Assembly: GCA_017937405.1 (NCBI GenBank)
Contig: JAGBDS010000046.1
Span: 1-62,554, forward strand
Length of the DNA: 62,554 nucleotides
Source of the DNA: Oscillibacter sp.
Lineage (GTDB): Bacteria > Bacillota > Clostridia > Oscillospirales > Oscillospiraceae
Direction of reading: 5' to 3'
The notes under the pieces were generated by a model that was not told the origin of the DNA, made no database searches, and saw only the letters and a program-made list of their open reading frames with translations. A program made the position numbers and the translations under genes. This document shows positions 44,917 to 52,847 of this stretch, piece by piece. Each line of letters opens with the position of its first letter. The first letter of the stretch is position 1.

Positions 44917-46188
44917 TCACGTTTCGCTGTCTGTTTTCTTTTTCCGGGACTTCTTTCCTTCTAGCTGCTTCACCGTCTTGGTCTTTTCGATCTTCTGGAT
45001 GTAGCCCTGCATGGTCTGGTCGATGCCTACGTTCATCCGGCCTGCCAGGAAGGTGTTGATGTCGTCGTAATCGAAGTCCATGTGGATGGAGCCGCCGGAG
45101 ATGTTCTCGATCTCCTCCACCGCCTTGTTGAAGGGGCGGATGATGGCCTCGTCGTAGTTGCGGTTCTTGACCTCCTCCTTGGTGGGCAAGCCGATGTAAT
45201 GGATGATGTCCTCGATCTTCACCCGGAAGGTGCCGTCCTCGTCGATGGGGGCCTTTCTGGCCCGGTAAAAGAGGTAGAAGGCCAGACGGTAGCTGTTTTC
45301 GCTGAGCTGGCCCATCCAGTCCGGGATCAGCTGGTAATACTGGGTCAGGAAGTGGCGGACGTTTTCCGCGAAAGAGATGCGTACCTCGCCGGTGTACTTC
45401 TTGATGGACGCCTCCGTGGCAAGATGGGTGATGTAGAAGGACTCGAAGTATTTTTTGAAGGACTCGGCGGTGATCTTCATGTTGGTGATGGACTGCATGT
45501 CCTTCTTTAACTGGCGGTACGCCGCGTCCCGGCTTTTCAGCCCTGCCCAGGCCATGTACTCCTCGATGGAGAAGGTGGCGGTGTTGTTCCGCCAGTTGTC
45601 CGCGTTGCCCCGCATCAGGGTGTAAATGAGCAGGCGGTGGGCCGTCCAGCTCAGGTTCTTCGTGTACTCCGTCACCGCCTCGAACACCAGCGTCATCTCA
45701 TAGTCTTTGTTGCGGTAGCGGATGTTCTGGTTGCCGTAGGCGTCGGGCTGGTCGTAGGTGACGGTGATGCCGTTGGACGCCGGGTGAAACTCCCGGCCCC
45801 GCTTCATGTTGGCCCATACGCCGCAGATGAAGTAGGTAGCCGGGCTGTTGCCCAGAATGTCGTATTCCTGCACCCGCTCCGCCACGGTGGTCTCAAAGAT
45901 GTTCAGCAGGGTGGACGCAAACACGGTACTCTCCGGTGCGCCCTCCGCGATGACGGCGGCCACGGCCTCCGGCGTAGACAGGTCGTGGGACTGGAGATAG
46001 TCGTCCATCAGGGGGTAGATGTCACCGAAGTCGTAGGTGTTCATCTGGTTTTTGAATTTGCGGGGATGGTCTTTTTCCAGAGGCTTCAGCTTCTGGTAGG
46101 TGGACAGCATTTCCTGGAACTGCTCTGTCTCCAGAAAGCGCAGGGGCGTGTCCTTGAGCTGTTCGATGGGCTCGGGGAGCTGGGCCAT
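44917..46188 (-). CDS. Replication initiator-like protein (winged helix, RepB/Rep_3-like)
   Basis: A 423-residue protein with no membrane segment. Regions NLSWTAHRLLIYTLMRGNAD, FSIEEYMAWAGLKSRDAAYR and LSENSYRLAFYLFYRARKAP have the spacing of two winged-helix domains in plasmid RepB-type initiators. The C-terminus is lysine-rich (KKSRKKKTDSET). It is followed by iteron-like repeats and then a primase-helicase, supporting a role in origin recognition. I am fairly sure of the general class, not of the exact family; the first about 100 residues are unfamiliar. AGGAGG lies ten bases before the ATG; palindrome copy 2 is 117 bases upstream. Confidence 0.68.
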   Translation of the reverse strand: MAQLPEPIEQLKDTPLRFLETEQFQEMLSTYQKLKPLEKDHPRKFKNQMNTYDFGDIYPLMDDYLQSHDLSTPEAVAAVIAEGAPESTVFASTLLNIFETTVAERVQEYDILGNSPATYFICGVWANMKRGREFHPASNGITVTYDQPDAYGNQNIRYRNKDYEMTLVFEAVTEYTKNLSWTAHRLLIYTLMRGNADNWRNNTATFSIEEYMAWAGLKSRDAAYRQLKKDMQSITNMKITAESFKKYFESFYITHLATEASIKKYTGEVRISFAENVRHFLTQYYQLIPDWMGQLSENSYRLAFYLFYRARKAPIDEDGTFRVKIEDIIHYIGLPTKEEVKNRNYDEAIIRPFNKAVEEIENISGGSIHMDFDYDDINTFLAGRMNVGIDQTMQGYIQKIEKTKTVKQLEGKKSRKKKTDSET

Positions 46189-46304
46189 GGTGGGGGTCCC
46201 TCCTTTTTAGAAAAGAGATATTTTTTCAAGGGTAGTGTAGCATAAAAGCGGGAAAAAGAAAAGAAAAAGGATGTATTGTAACAGAGTTGTAAAATTGCGT
46301 AGTC

Positions 46305-46330
46305 GGACAGGCCTCACGTGAGACCTGTCT
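46305..46330. promoter_or_regulatory. Palindromic site copy 2
   Basis: GGACA-GGC-CTCACGTGAG-ACC-TGTCT, one base from the full dyad. It lies between the Mor-like gene and the initiator gene, about 65 bases upstream of an extended -10 candidate TGCTACACT (46234-46242, minus). Confidence 0.8.
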
Positions 46331-46350
46331 GCTTTTTCTGCTTGTGGGGG

Positions 46351-46641
46351 TTATGAGCGGACACCGTTGATGATTTTCCGGATCTGCCGCTCGCTCAGGC
46401 GGAACTGGGCCGCCAGTGCCCGGTAGTTGCCGCCGTCGAACCGGGCCCGGATGTCCCGGTCACGGGCGTTTCGCTCCAGAGATTCCCGCTTGGGGATGTA
46501 CAGGCTCTGGCCGCCGCACAGCAGCGTCAGCTGGGTGAAGGCCTCCATGCCGATGGCCTCGGCAATATCCCGGTACTCCTCCGGGATGTCGCTCATGGGG
46601 ATGGTACGGGTGGTGGTCATGTAAGGGGTTGACATAGACAT
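46351..46641 (-). CDS. Mor transcription activator-like helix-turn-helix protein
   Basis: A 96-residue protein (ATG 46641, AAAGGA just upstream; the longer frame to 46689 reads through a palindrome). It contains PEEYRDIAEAIGMEAFTQLT, LCGGQSLYIPKRESLERNAR and a C-terminal helix-turn-helix YRALAAQFRLSERQIRKIIN. This is the layout of the Mor family, activators of middle genes in Mu-like phages. It is preceded by palindrome copy 3, which overlaps its presumed -35 box, and it may be the protein that binds the palindromes in this block; that link is inference. Confidence 0.8.
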   Translation of the reverse strand: MSMSTPYMTTTRTIPMSDIPEEYRDIAEAIGMEAFTQLTLLCGGQSLYIPKRESLERNARDRDIRARFDGGNYRALAAQFRLSERQIRKIINGVRS

Positions 46642-46676
46642 GCTTCCTTTCTGTGTGTAAATCGTGGAGTGAGTTT

Positions 46677-46702
46677 GAAAAAAACTCACGTGAGACTTGT
46701 CC
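46677..46702. promoter_or_regulatory. Palindromic site copy 3
   Basis: GAAAA-AAA-CTCACGTGAG-ACT-TGTCC; the right half is exact, the left half degenerate. Read on the minus strand it equals copy 5 in its first 24 bases. It lies five bases beyond the terminase stop and 36-61 bases upstream of the Mor-like start. Confidence 0.75.
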
Positions 46703-46707
46703 GAGAG

Positions 46708-48255
46708 TTACAGCTGCAGGCCCGCCAGATTTGCGCTACGGCTCTGCTTCCGGGCCAGGGTGCGGGCACCCTCCAGGGCGTCGGGGCCGTCGTCGTGGGC
46801 ACCCAGGGGGAACTGGGAGAGCTGCTGCAACAGCAATATCTGGTCCTTGCGGAACAGAATGTAGCCGTTTTTCACGTCCGGCTGCAGCGTCTCGATACGC
46901 ATGGTCTTGTCCTCCGTGGCCCGGACCCCCTGAATGGGCAGGTACAGCCGCTGCCGGGCGGATTCCCTCGCCAGCTGCTCCTTCAGGAACCACTGGAACT
47001 GGTTGGTCTCCGCACCGAACAGCGTGTAGCCCCGGCCCGTCTCCCGGCGGAGCTGCCGCTCCTTCTCCAGAATGTCCGCGATGATGCGGTCCGGGTGGCG
47101 GCGCTGGATGTCCGCGTCCCAGACGTAGGCAAGGCCCGTGTCGCGGTCCACTGCCAGCGTGAGGATGGCGGAGTAGTCGCTGGTGGCTGTCCGGCCCAGG
47201 GAGGGGTCGCAGTAGCCGTAGAATCGGAAGGACGGGGTGCGGAAGTCGACTTCGGCTGGGTTAAAATACCGGAACCACTGGGATGAGAATAGGCAGGCGT
47301 TCGGGTCGATGGGCTGGTTCTGCATCTCCGAGTTGAAGGCCGACTCCCCCTCCGTCAGCCGCATCAGCCGCAGGTCGTAGTAGCTGAGCTTTTCGGGCCA
47401 GAGGACTTTGGAACCGTCCAGCATCTCTTTCCGGTGATTGTAGAAGAAGGCGTGGGCGGTCTTTTCCCGGTCTGGGTCGGTGAGGTCGGTGGCGAGGCGC
47501 TCCCAGTCCCCCCACAACGGCGAGGGGGCGTCGGACAGGACGGCCTTGTACTTGCGGCTCTGGAAGCCGGGGTTTTCCAGCAGGTTCGCAAGCAGGGAGT
47601 CGTGGTGCAGGATGGTGCCGATCACCAGAATGTCCGTGTAGCTGTCCCCCGACTTGCAGACCGCCTTCCAGAACCAGTCGGCGGTCTTTTGACGCTGTTC
47701 GGCGGTGCGGACGCCCTCGTCGTTCTCGATGTCGTCGCAGAGGATGAGGTCCGGGCGGCGCTCATAGTTTCTCCGGCCCCGGAGCTTCTGCCCGCTGCCC
47801 ACTGCGTCGATACGGCAGCCGTTGGCCAGGACGATGGAGCCGGTCTTCCAGGTCTTGCCCGGCTGCTCCCCGAAGTCCGCTAAAATGCGCTCGTTGGTCT
47901 CCAGCTCGTTTTTGATGGCGTCCAGAAAGCTCACCGCCTGGGCTTCCGTATCCGATACCAGCAGGATATACCGCTTGTAGCCGTACAGGGCGGCGTGGAG
48001 GACGTTCTGCAGGCTCATCACTGTGCTTTTCGCGTGGCCCCGGGGGGCGGCGATGGCCGACCGGGTGCCCTTCTCCGTCAGCATGGCGGCGCAGTCCGTC
48101 ACTGGGTCCCGGTTTTTCATCACCCGGCGGCGCCACAGGGCCGACAGCTGGCGGTGGAATGGGGGAGAGGGCCGGGTAAAGTAGTGGGAGAGGTAATATT
48201 TACCAAATTCTGCCGGGTCTCGGGCCGCTTTCCGAAATGTTTCCGTGGATGACAA
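46708..48255 (-). CDS. Phage terminase large subunit
   Basis: A 515-residue DNA-packaging motor. The start is TTG 48255 with AAGGAG nine bases upstream; longer frames lack signals. ATPase: Walker A APRGHAKST, Walker B DLILCDDIEN, then VIGTILHHDSLLANLL. Nuclease: GYCDPSLGRTATSDYSAI with the metal-binding Asp and AHDDGPDALEGA near the end. It normally moves DNA through the portal, which is not nearby but at 13.7 kb. It is antisense to the capsid genes, unlike in most phages, and no small subunit is seen. Confidence 0.93.
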   Translation of the reverse strand: MSSTETFRKAARDPAEFGKYYLSHYFTRPSPPFHRQLSALWRRRVMKNRDPVTDCAAMLTEKGTRSAIAAPRGHAKSTVMSLQNVLHAALYGYKRYILLVSDTEAQAVSFLDAIKNELETNERILADFGEQPGKTWKTGSIVLANGCRIDAVGSGQKLRGRRNYERRPDLILCDDIENDEGVRTAEQRQKTADWFWKAVCKSGDSYTDILVIGTILHHDSLLANLLENPGFQSRKYKAVLSDAPSPLWGDWERLATDLTDPDREKTAHAFFYNHRKEMLDGSKVLWPEKLSYYDLRLMRLTEGESAFNSEMQNQPIDPNACLFSSQWFRYFNPAEVDFRTPSFRFYGYCDPSLGRTATSDYSAILTLAVDRDTGLAYVWDADIQRRHPDRIIADILEKERQLRRETGRGYTLFGAETNQFQWFLKEQLARESARQRLYLPIQGVRATEDKTMRIETLQPDVKNGYILFRKDQILLLQQLSQFPLGAHDDGPDALEGARTLARKQSRSANLAGLQL

Positions 48256-48461
48256 GTAAAAACGCTCCTTTCGTAAGGCTGGAAACACCGTACCACCGGC
48301 GGGGGAGGAGGGCCAGTGAAGAAATTCCTGTGGGAAGGGTCTCTGTAAAAGGGGGAGAGGGGCGGTTTGTTGCACGGTTATGTTACACTTGTAAGTAAAT
48401 AAATGAGATTGTTTTGCGCGATGGTGTTACGTTGATTTACATAAAACAATCAGATTACCTG

Positions 48462-48490
48462 TTGCAATGTGGGAGAATCTATGTTATCTT
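48462..48490 (+). promoter_or_regulatory. Promoter of the small membrane protein gene
   Basis: TTGCAA, a 17-base spacer and TATCTT, about 85 bases upstream of the ATG at 48576. The intergenic region 48256-48575 is AT-rich and should also contain the divergent terminase promoter. Confidence 0.65.
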
Positions 48491-48575
48491 TGTACGACAA
48501 ATAACGATTTCTGACACTTTGGGTCAAAATGTCAAAAAAAGAAGCGCCGGGAAACGGCGCGGGAATGGGTCGGAT

Positions 48576-49046
48576 ATGATTTTTGGCGAGAGCGTATTGG
48601 GAAAGCTGGCGATGACGTTCGTCATGGCGATGGTGCCGGTGGTGGAGCTGCGGGGAGCCATTCCCCTGGGTGTGGCCGCCGGACTGCCGCCGGCCGTGGC
48701 CGCTGTGACGGCTATGATCGGGAACATGGTGCCTGTGCCGTTTATTCTGCTGCTGATTCGGAAGATTTTTCGGCTGCTGCGGAAAATATCTTGGCTGGGG
48801 CCGAAAATAGACGCTTTGGAGAAGCGGGCGCATTTAAAAGGGCGGAAGGTGAAGAAGTACCGGACGCTGGGGCTGGTGCTGCTGGTGGCTATTCCACTGC
48901 CGGGGACCGGGGCATGGACTGGGGCCCTGGTGGCGGATGTGTTGGACATCCGCATGAAAACCGCCCTGCCCGCCATAGCGGTGGGCGTTGTCATCGCGGG
49001 ATGCGTCATCACGGCATTGACCTGCGGGGTCGTGAGCCTGTTATGA
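48576..49046 (+). CDS. Small membrane protein of the COG2426 family (putative small multidrug export)
   Basis: A 156-residue protein with four membrane segments. The motif VVELRGAIPLGVAAGLPPAV and LGLVLLVAIPLPGTGAWTGA are the two conserved loops of the COG2426/small multidrug export family. Function of the family is not proven. ATG at 48576 is preferred because the longer frame's upstream part is unconserved. It sits between the divergent terminase and capsid genes with its own promoter and terminator, so it is probably a host gene that became enclosed, or that the phage block was inserted around. Confidence 0.83.
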   Translation: MIFGESVLGKLAMTFVMAMVPVVELRGAIPLGVAAGLPPAVAAVTAMIGNMVPVPFILLLIRKIFRLLRKISWLGPKIDALEKRAHLKGRKVKKYRTLGLVLLVAIPLPGTGAWTGALVADVLDIRMKTALPAIAVGVVIAGCVITALTCGVVSLL

Positions 49047-49064
49047 GGGTACATAAAAATAGGG

Positions 49065-49100
49065 GAGCCTTCTTCCGAAGCTGGGAGAAGGCTCTTTTTT
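49065..49100 (+). terminator. Terminator after the small membrane protein gene
   Basis: GAGCCTTCT and AGAAGGCTC around a short loop, followed by TTTTTT, 18 bases after the stop. Confidence 0.9.
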
Positions 49101-49123
49101 CGCGCCTGCGGGCGAAAATACAG

Positions 49124-49167
49124 TTGCCCCGCTTTTGGGAATCACTTCCCAAGGCGGGGCGGTTTTT
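49124..49167 (+). terminator. Second terminator upstream of the capsid gene
   Basis: GCCCCGC-N2-TTGGGAA-N4-TTCCCAA-GGCGGGGC hairpin followed by GGTTTTTTT. It isolates the capsid operon from upstream transcription. Confidence 0.85.
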
Positions 49168-49229
49168 TTGCGGTATCGTGGGTCTATCGGGTCAAAAAAG
49201 CCGAAAATTCGAATACCGGAGGTATAATA

Positions 49230-50165
49230 ATGGCATTTGATTACGCAAAGGCATACCAGCAGTTCATCGATGAGGAGCTGGCGGCTTCCTCCGCCACCGC
49301 CTGGATGATCCCCGAGGCGGGCAAGGTCCGCTTCACCGGCGGCAGGGACATCGAAATCTCCACCCTGTCCACCACCGGCCTGGGCGACTACGACGCCACC
49401 AAGGCCGACGGCTCCGCCTATCCCCAGGGCACCGTCACCAACAGCTGGAAGAGCTACACCCTGTCTATGGACCGGGGCGTCAAGTTCTCCCTGGACCGCA
49501 CCGACCCCAACGACACAGGCTTCATCGTCACCGCCGAGAACGTCATCCGGGAGTTCGCCCGCAACGCGCTGGTGAAGGAACAGGACACCTACCGCATCCA
49601 CCGCCTGTACGCCCTGGCTGACGGTGACGCCGACCACAAGGCCACCCACATCGTGTCCGCCGCTCTGACCAAGGCCAACGCCATCGCCACCGTCAGCGGC
49701 CTGCTGCAGACCGTCCGGGACGACGCCGAGGAGATGGACGGCTACGTGGCCCTCATCAGCCACAAGCACAAGACCGCCTTCCTGGAGGCCGCCAACGGCA
49801 CCTACCACGACATCTCCTTCGGCAACGCCGTGTCCATCAACGGCATCACCTACGAGAACGTGATGATGCTGGACGACCTGCCCTGTATCTTCGTGCCCCA
49901 GAGCCGCATGAAGACCGCCATCACCGTCCAGAGCGGCGACAGCAACAGCGGCGGCATCGTCTCCGGCGAGGGCGCAAAGGACATCTCCTGCCTGATCACC
50001 CACTGCGAGACCCCCCTGGCGGTCAGCAAGCTGGACGCCATCAAGCAGTTCGGCCCCCAGGAGAACCAGCTCTTCGACGGCACTGCCATCCAGGCCCGCT
50101 ACCTGTATGACCTGTTCGTGCCCTCCAAGCGCCTGGCCTCCATCGGCGCCGTGGTGGCTCCCTGA
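49230..50165 (+). CDS. Phage major capsid protein (XkdG-like)
   Basis: A 311-residue protein with the HK97-like major capsid pattern of PBSX-type phages: FDYAKAYQQFIDEELAASSA, the central beta region KVRFTGGRDIEISTLSTTGL, WKSYTLSMDRGVKFSLDRTD, and NVIREFARNALVKEQDTYRI, the long spine helix. The C-terminal part has FGPQENQLFDGTAIQARYLY DLFV. GGAGG lies seven bases before the ATG. First gene of a plus-strand operon of at least twelve genes; its last base is shared with the next start (TGATG). No portal or scaffold precedes it here. Confidence 0.9.
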   Translation: MAFDYAKAYQQFIDEELAASSATAWMIPEAGKVRFTGGRDIEISTLSTTGLGDYDATKADGSAYPQGTVTNSWKSYTLSMDRGVKFSLDRTDPNDTGFIVTAENVIREFARNALVKEQDTYRIHRLYALADGDADHKATHIVSAALTKANAIATVSGLLQTVRDDAEEMDGYVALISHKHKTAFLEAANGTYHDISFGNAVSINGITYENVMMLDDLPCIFVPQSRMKTAITVQSGDSNSGGIVSGEGAKDISCLITHCETPLAVSKLDAIKQFGPQENQLFDGTAIQARYLYDLFVPSKRLASIGAVVAP

Positions 50166-50488
50166 TGATCGGCGCTGACAAGGTCGCCGCCATCCGGGCG
50201 AAAGCGGAAGCCCTTGCGGGGCATAGCCTTGGGGACAACGGGGATGCCTTGACGGAGATGGCGGCAAGGGCCGCTATGGCCTGGTGCAACCGGGAGGACA
50301 TTCCGGAGGACATGGAGGTGGTGATTGCCGCCCTGACCGTCTCCCTCGCCGAGGGGCGGGAGGCCGTGAAGAGCCTGACAAGGGGCGACACTTCCGTTAC
50401 CTACGACACCAACGCGGGCATGACGGGTCTTGCGTCCCTTGCCGCTCTGGCGCCATGGCGGCGTCTGGGGCAGTTGAAGGAGGGATGA
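50165..50488 (+). CDS. Phage head-tail connector protein (gp6/XkdH-position)
   Basis: A 107-residue, strongly helical protein (AAIRAKAEALAGHSLGDNGD, ALTEMAARAAMAWCNREDIP, MEVVIAALTVSLAEGREAVK). Small helical proteins at this position form the gp6-type ring below the portal. Assignment is by form and place. Its ATG overlaps the capsid stop. Confidence 0.7.
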   Translation: MIGADKVAAIRAKAEALAGHSLGDNGDALTEMAARAAMAWCNREDIPEDMEVVIAALTVSLAEGREAVKSLTRGDTSVTYDTNAGMTGLASLAALAPWRRLGQLKEG

Positions 50489-50491
50489 GCC

Positions 50492-50905
50492 ATGACGAAC
50501 AGCGCTATGGCGGCTATTCTGGCCCGGACGTACTTCCACACTGTCACGGCATGGCGGCCCACCTTGGAGGACGGCGAAGAACGGCTCTGTGAGGCCGCAC
50601 AATGCGCGCTGAGCCGTTCGGCGCATACCAGCGCCCCCACGCCCCCGGACGGCTCCTACGCGCTCCCGGAGGCCCTGTACAGGCTTTCCCTGTACACCCG
50701 CCCGGAGTTGGCTTTCCGCTTGGGCGACAGGGTGGAGATCACCGACGAGGGCGGAAACGTCTGGCACGGGCGGACTTCCGACAGCTTTCGGTATCCCTCT
50801 CACTGTGTAACGGTGGTGGAGATCAGCCATGTGGAGGCCGCTGCGGAAAGCGGTGGACAGGACTCACGTGAGTCAGAAGATACAGCGGGGGAGGGGAGCG
50901 CATGA
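50492..50905 (+). CDS. Phage head closure or minor head protein (XkdI-position)
   Basis: A 137-residue protein with a small beta domain (FHTVTAWRPTLEDGEERLCE, LALRFLGDRVEITDEGG-like middle near residues 75-100, WHGRTSDSFRYPSHCVTVVE) that fits head-closure proteins. The last about 25 residues (GGQDSRESEDTAGEGSA) are acidic and appear to come from palindrome copy 4, which lies in the gene's 3' end. The stop overlaps the next start by four bases. Family not recognised with certainty. Confidence 0.62.
   Translation: MTNSAMAAILARTYFHTVTAWRPTLEDGEERLCEAAQCALSRSAHTSAPTPPDGSYALPEALYRLSLYTRPELAFRLGDRVEITDEGGNVWHGRTSDSFRYPSHCVTVVEISHVEAAAESGGQDSRESEDTAGEGSA
50855..50880. promoter_or_regulatory. Palindromic site copy 4
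   Basis: GGACA-GGA-CTCACGTGAG-TCA-GAAGA: left arm and core exact, right arm lost. It lies within the end of one coding region and 22-47 bases before the next start (50902). Confidence 0.7.
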
Positions 50906-51312
50906 AAGCCATTCAGGACGCCGTGACGGCGTACCTGCAGAAAGTCACGGGTGTACGAACTGTGGCGGACAAAACCAGAGTTGCCGGGGAATACCCCCTG
51001 CTGGCGGTGGCCGTCCGGGAGGACGGCACCGTGCTGGTGGACGGCGGACGGCAGGCGGAGCACACCTACCGGGTGACGGTCACGGCGGCTTCTGACAGAA
51101 ACCGGGACGGAAACACCGCTTTGCTGGCGTCTCTGGCGCCGTATTTGCTCCGGGGGGTGCCGATGGGGGACAGGGTCTTGCACCCTTTGGAGGTCAAGAC
51201 TGAGGGGGAGGAGCTGACCTTTTCCCTGGAGCTGTGCGTGCCGGTGCCGGAGCCGGAGAAGCCCGGTATGGAACCGCCCGGAGTTATGGAGAATCTCCAT
51301 CTGGGCGTTTAA
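50902..51312 (+). CDS. Phage tail completion/neck protein (XkdJ-position)
   Basis: A 136-residue protein of alpha-beta type: VTAYLQKVTGVRTVADKTRV, YPLLAVAVREDGTVLVDGGR, EHTYRVTVTAASDRNRDGNT, and FSLELCVPVPEPEKPG. The pattern agrees with tail-terminator proteins that connect neck and tail tube in contractile phages. Followed 30 bases later by the sheath gene. Function is by position and general fold only. Confidence 0.7.
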   Translation: MKAIQDAVTAYLQKVTGVRTVADKTRVAGEYPLLAVAVREDGTVLVDGGRQAEHTYRVTVTAASDRNRDGNTALLASLAPYLLRGVPMGDRVLHPLEVKTEGEELTFSLELCVPVPEPEKPGMEPPGVMENLHLGV

Positions 51313-51342
51313 CGATAAAATCTTACGAATTTGGAGGTATTT

Positions 51343-52383
51343 ATGGGTCTTCCTGAAATTTTCATCAACTTCCAGACGGCGGCTGTGTCCGCCATCACCC
51401 GCTCCGCCCGGGGCGTGCTGGCGGTGGCGCTGACGGACGCCACCGAGGGCGGCGCGGACGAGGATGTTTACAAGAGCCTGGCGGAGGTGCCCCAGGAGCA
51501 GTTTACCGCCGAGAACTACCGCCTGCTGGAGCTGGCATTCCTGGCGGCCCCCAGCAAGGTCCATGTTCTGCGTGTGGGCGAGGACGCCGAGCTGACCTAT
51601 CAGGCCCTGGAGCGCCTGCGCTTCGACTGGCTGGCGGCTCCCGGTCTGGAGGACGCCACTGTCATTTCCTTTATCAAGATGCTCCGTGCGAGTGGCCGGG
51701 GCGTAAAGGCTGTGGTGGCGAATGCCACCGCCCCCGACTGCGAGGGCATCGTGAACCTGTGCGCCAGCGATCTGGTGCTGGAGGACGGCGCCATCGACGC
51801 GAAGGACTACACCGTCCGTGTGGCGGGCCTGCTGGCATCTCTGCCCCTGACCCGCTCCGCCACCTATGTGTCCCTGCCCGAGGTGGTGGGCTGCGCCGCC
51901 CTGGACGACCCCGACGGCGACGTGGACGCGGGCAAGCTGGTGATGGTCCCCGGACGGGACGGCTACCGCCTGGGCCGGGCCGTCAACTCCCTGACCACCC
52001 TGACCCCGGACAAGGCCGCGCCCTTTCAGAAGATTAAAATTGTCGAGGGCATCGACCTGATTCGCGGCGATATTGCCCGGGCTTTTGAGAGCGGCTATGT
52101 GGGCAAGGTGCTCAACGACTACGACAACAAGCTGCTGCTGGTCACCGCCATCAACGCCTATCTCAAGGGCCTGGAGGGCGATGTGCTGGACAAGACCGCG
52201 GACAACCGCTGCTTCGTGTCCCTGTCCGGCCAGAGAAGCTATCTGGAGAGCCGCGGCACCGACACTTCCGACATGAAGGACGCCGACATCCTGCGGGCCA
52301 ACACCGGCAGCCAGGTGTTTCTGGAGGCCAACCTGACTTTCTGCGACGCCATGGAGGATCTGTCGCTGGTCATTGCGATGTAA
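51343..52383 (+). CDS. Contractile tail sheath protein (XkdK-like)
   Basis: A 346-residue protein. ATG at 51343 follows GGAGG; the TTG at 51331 overlaps that site. Motifs of the sheath family: FQTAAVSAITRSARGVLAVA, YKSLAEVPQEQFTAENYRLL, RAVNSLTTLTPDKAAPFQKI KIVEGIDLI, and KDADILRANTGSQVFLEANL near the end. The sheath surrounds the tube and contracts to drive it into the target cell. This proves the tail type is contractile. Confidence 0.93.
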   Translation: MGLPEIFINFQTAAVSAITRSARGVLAVALTDATEGGADEDVYKSLAEVPQEQFTAENYRLLELAFLAAPSKVHVLRVGEDAELTYQALERLRFDWLAAPGLEDATVISFIKMLRASGRGVKAVVANATAPDCEGIVNLCASDLVLEDGAIDAKDYTVRVAGLLASLPLTRSATYVSLPEVVGCAALDDPDGDVDAGKLVMVPGRDGYRLGRAVNSLTTLTPDKAAPFQKIKIVEGIDLIRGDIARAFESGYVGKVLNDYDNKLLLVTAINAYLKGLEGDVLDKTADNRCFVSLSGQRSYLESRGTDTSDMKDADILRANTGSQVFLEANLTFCDAMEDLSLVIAM

Positions 52384-52400
52384 GTAAGGAGGAATGATAA

Positions 52401-52847
52401 ATGGCAACCAATTTGCAGGCAAACAGAACCCTTTCGGGCTCCTTTTCCGAGGTCTGGGTGGACGGCGCCCGCATCGCGGAACTCAGTCAGCTGACCCTGA
52501 CTGTCAAGGTACAGCGGGAGAAGGTGCAGTTCGGCATGGACGTGGACAGCAAGATCACCGGCTACTCCGGCGAGGGCACCATGACCCTCAAGCAGGTCTA
52601 CACCCGCTTCTATGAGGTGCTGGAGCAGGCCAAGCGCGGCATCGACAAGCGCTGCACCATCACCACCGCCCTCAAGGACCCCGACGCCGCCGACGGCGCC
52701 GAGGAGCGTTACAGCGTGGACAACGTGGCTTTCACCGAGCTGCCCTTCATGAACTACAAGATGGGCGAGGTCAACCAGCAGAAGCTGCCCTTCACCTTCC
52801 GGCCCTCTGATCTTCAGTGCCTGGACAGCATCCAGGCCGCTGACTGA
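52401..52847 (+). CDS. Tail tube protein (XkdM-like)
   Basis: A 148-residue protein. Typical XkdM features: NRTLSGSFSEVWVDGARIAE, LTVKVQREKVQFGMDVDSKI, GEGTMTLKQVYTRFYEVLEQ and FTELPFMNYKMGEVNQQKLP. It builds the inner hollow tube that is expelled. AAGGAGG lies seven bases before the ATG. Overlaps the next start (TGATG). Confidence 0.92.
   Translation: MATNLQANRTLSGSFSEVWVDGARIAELSQLTLTVKVQREKVQFGMDVDSKITGYSGEGTMTLKQVYTRFYEVLEQAKRGIDKRCTITTALKDPDAADGAEERYSVDNVAFTELPFMNYKMGEVNQQKLPFTFRPSDLQCLDSIQAAD

Noticed and set aside
48414-48575. Longer N-terminus for the COG2426 protein
   Set aside because: The extra 54 residues overlap the promoter and are not membrane-like or conserved in style.
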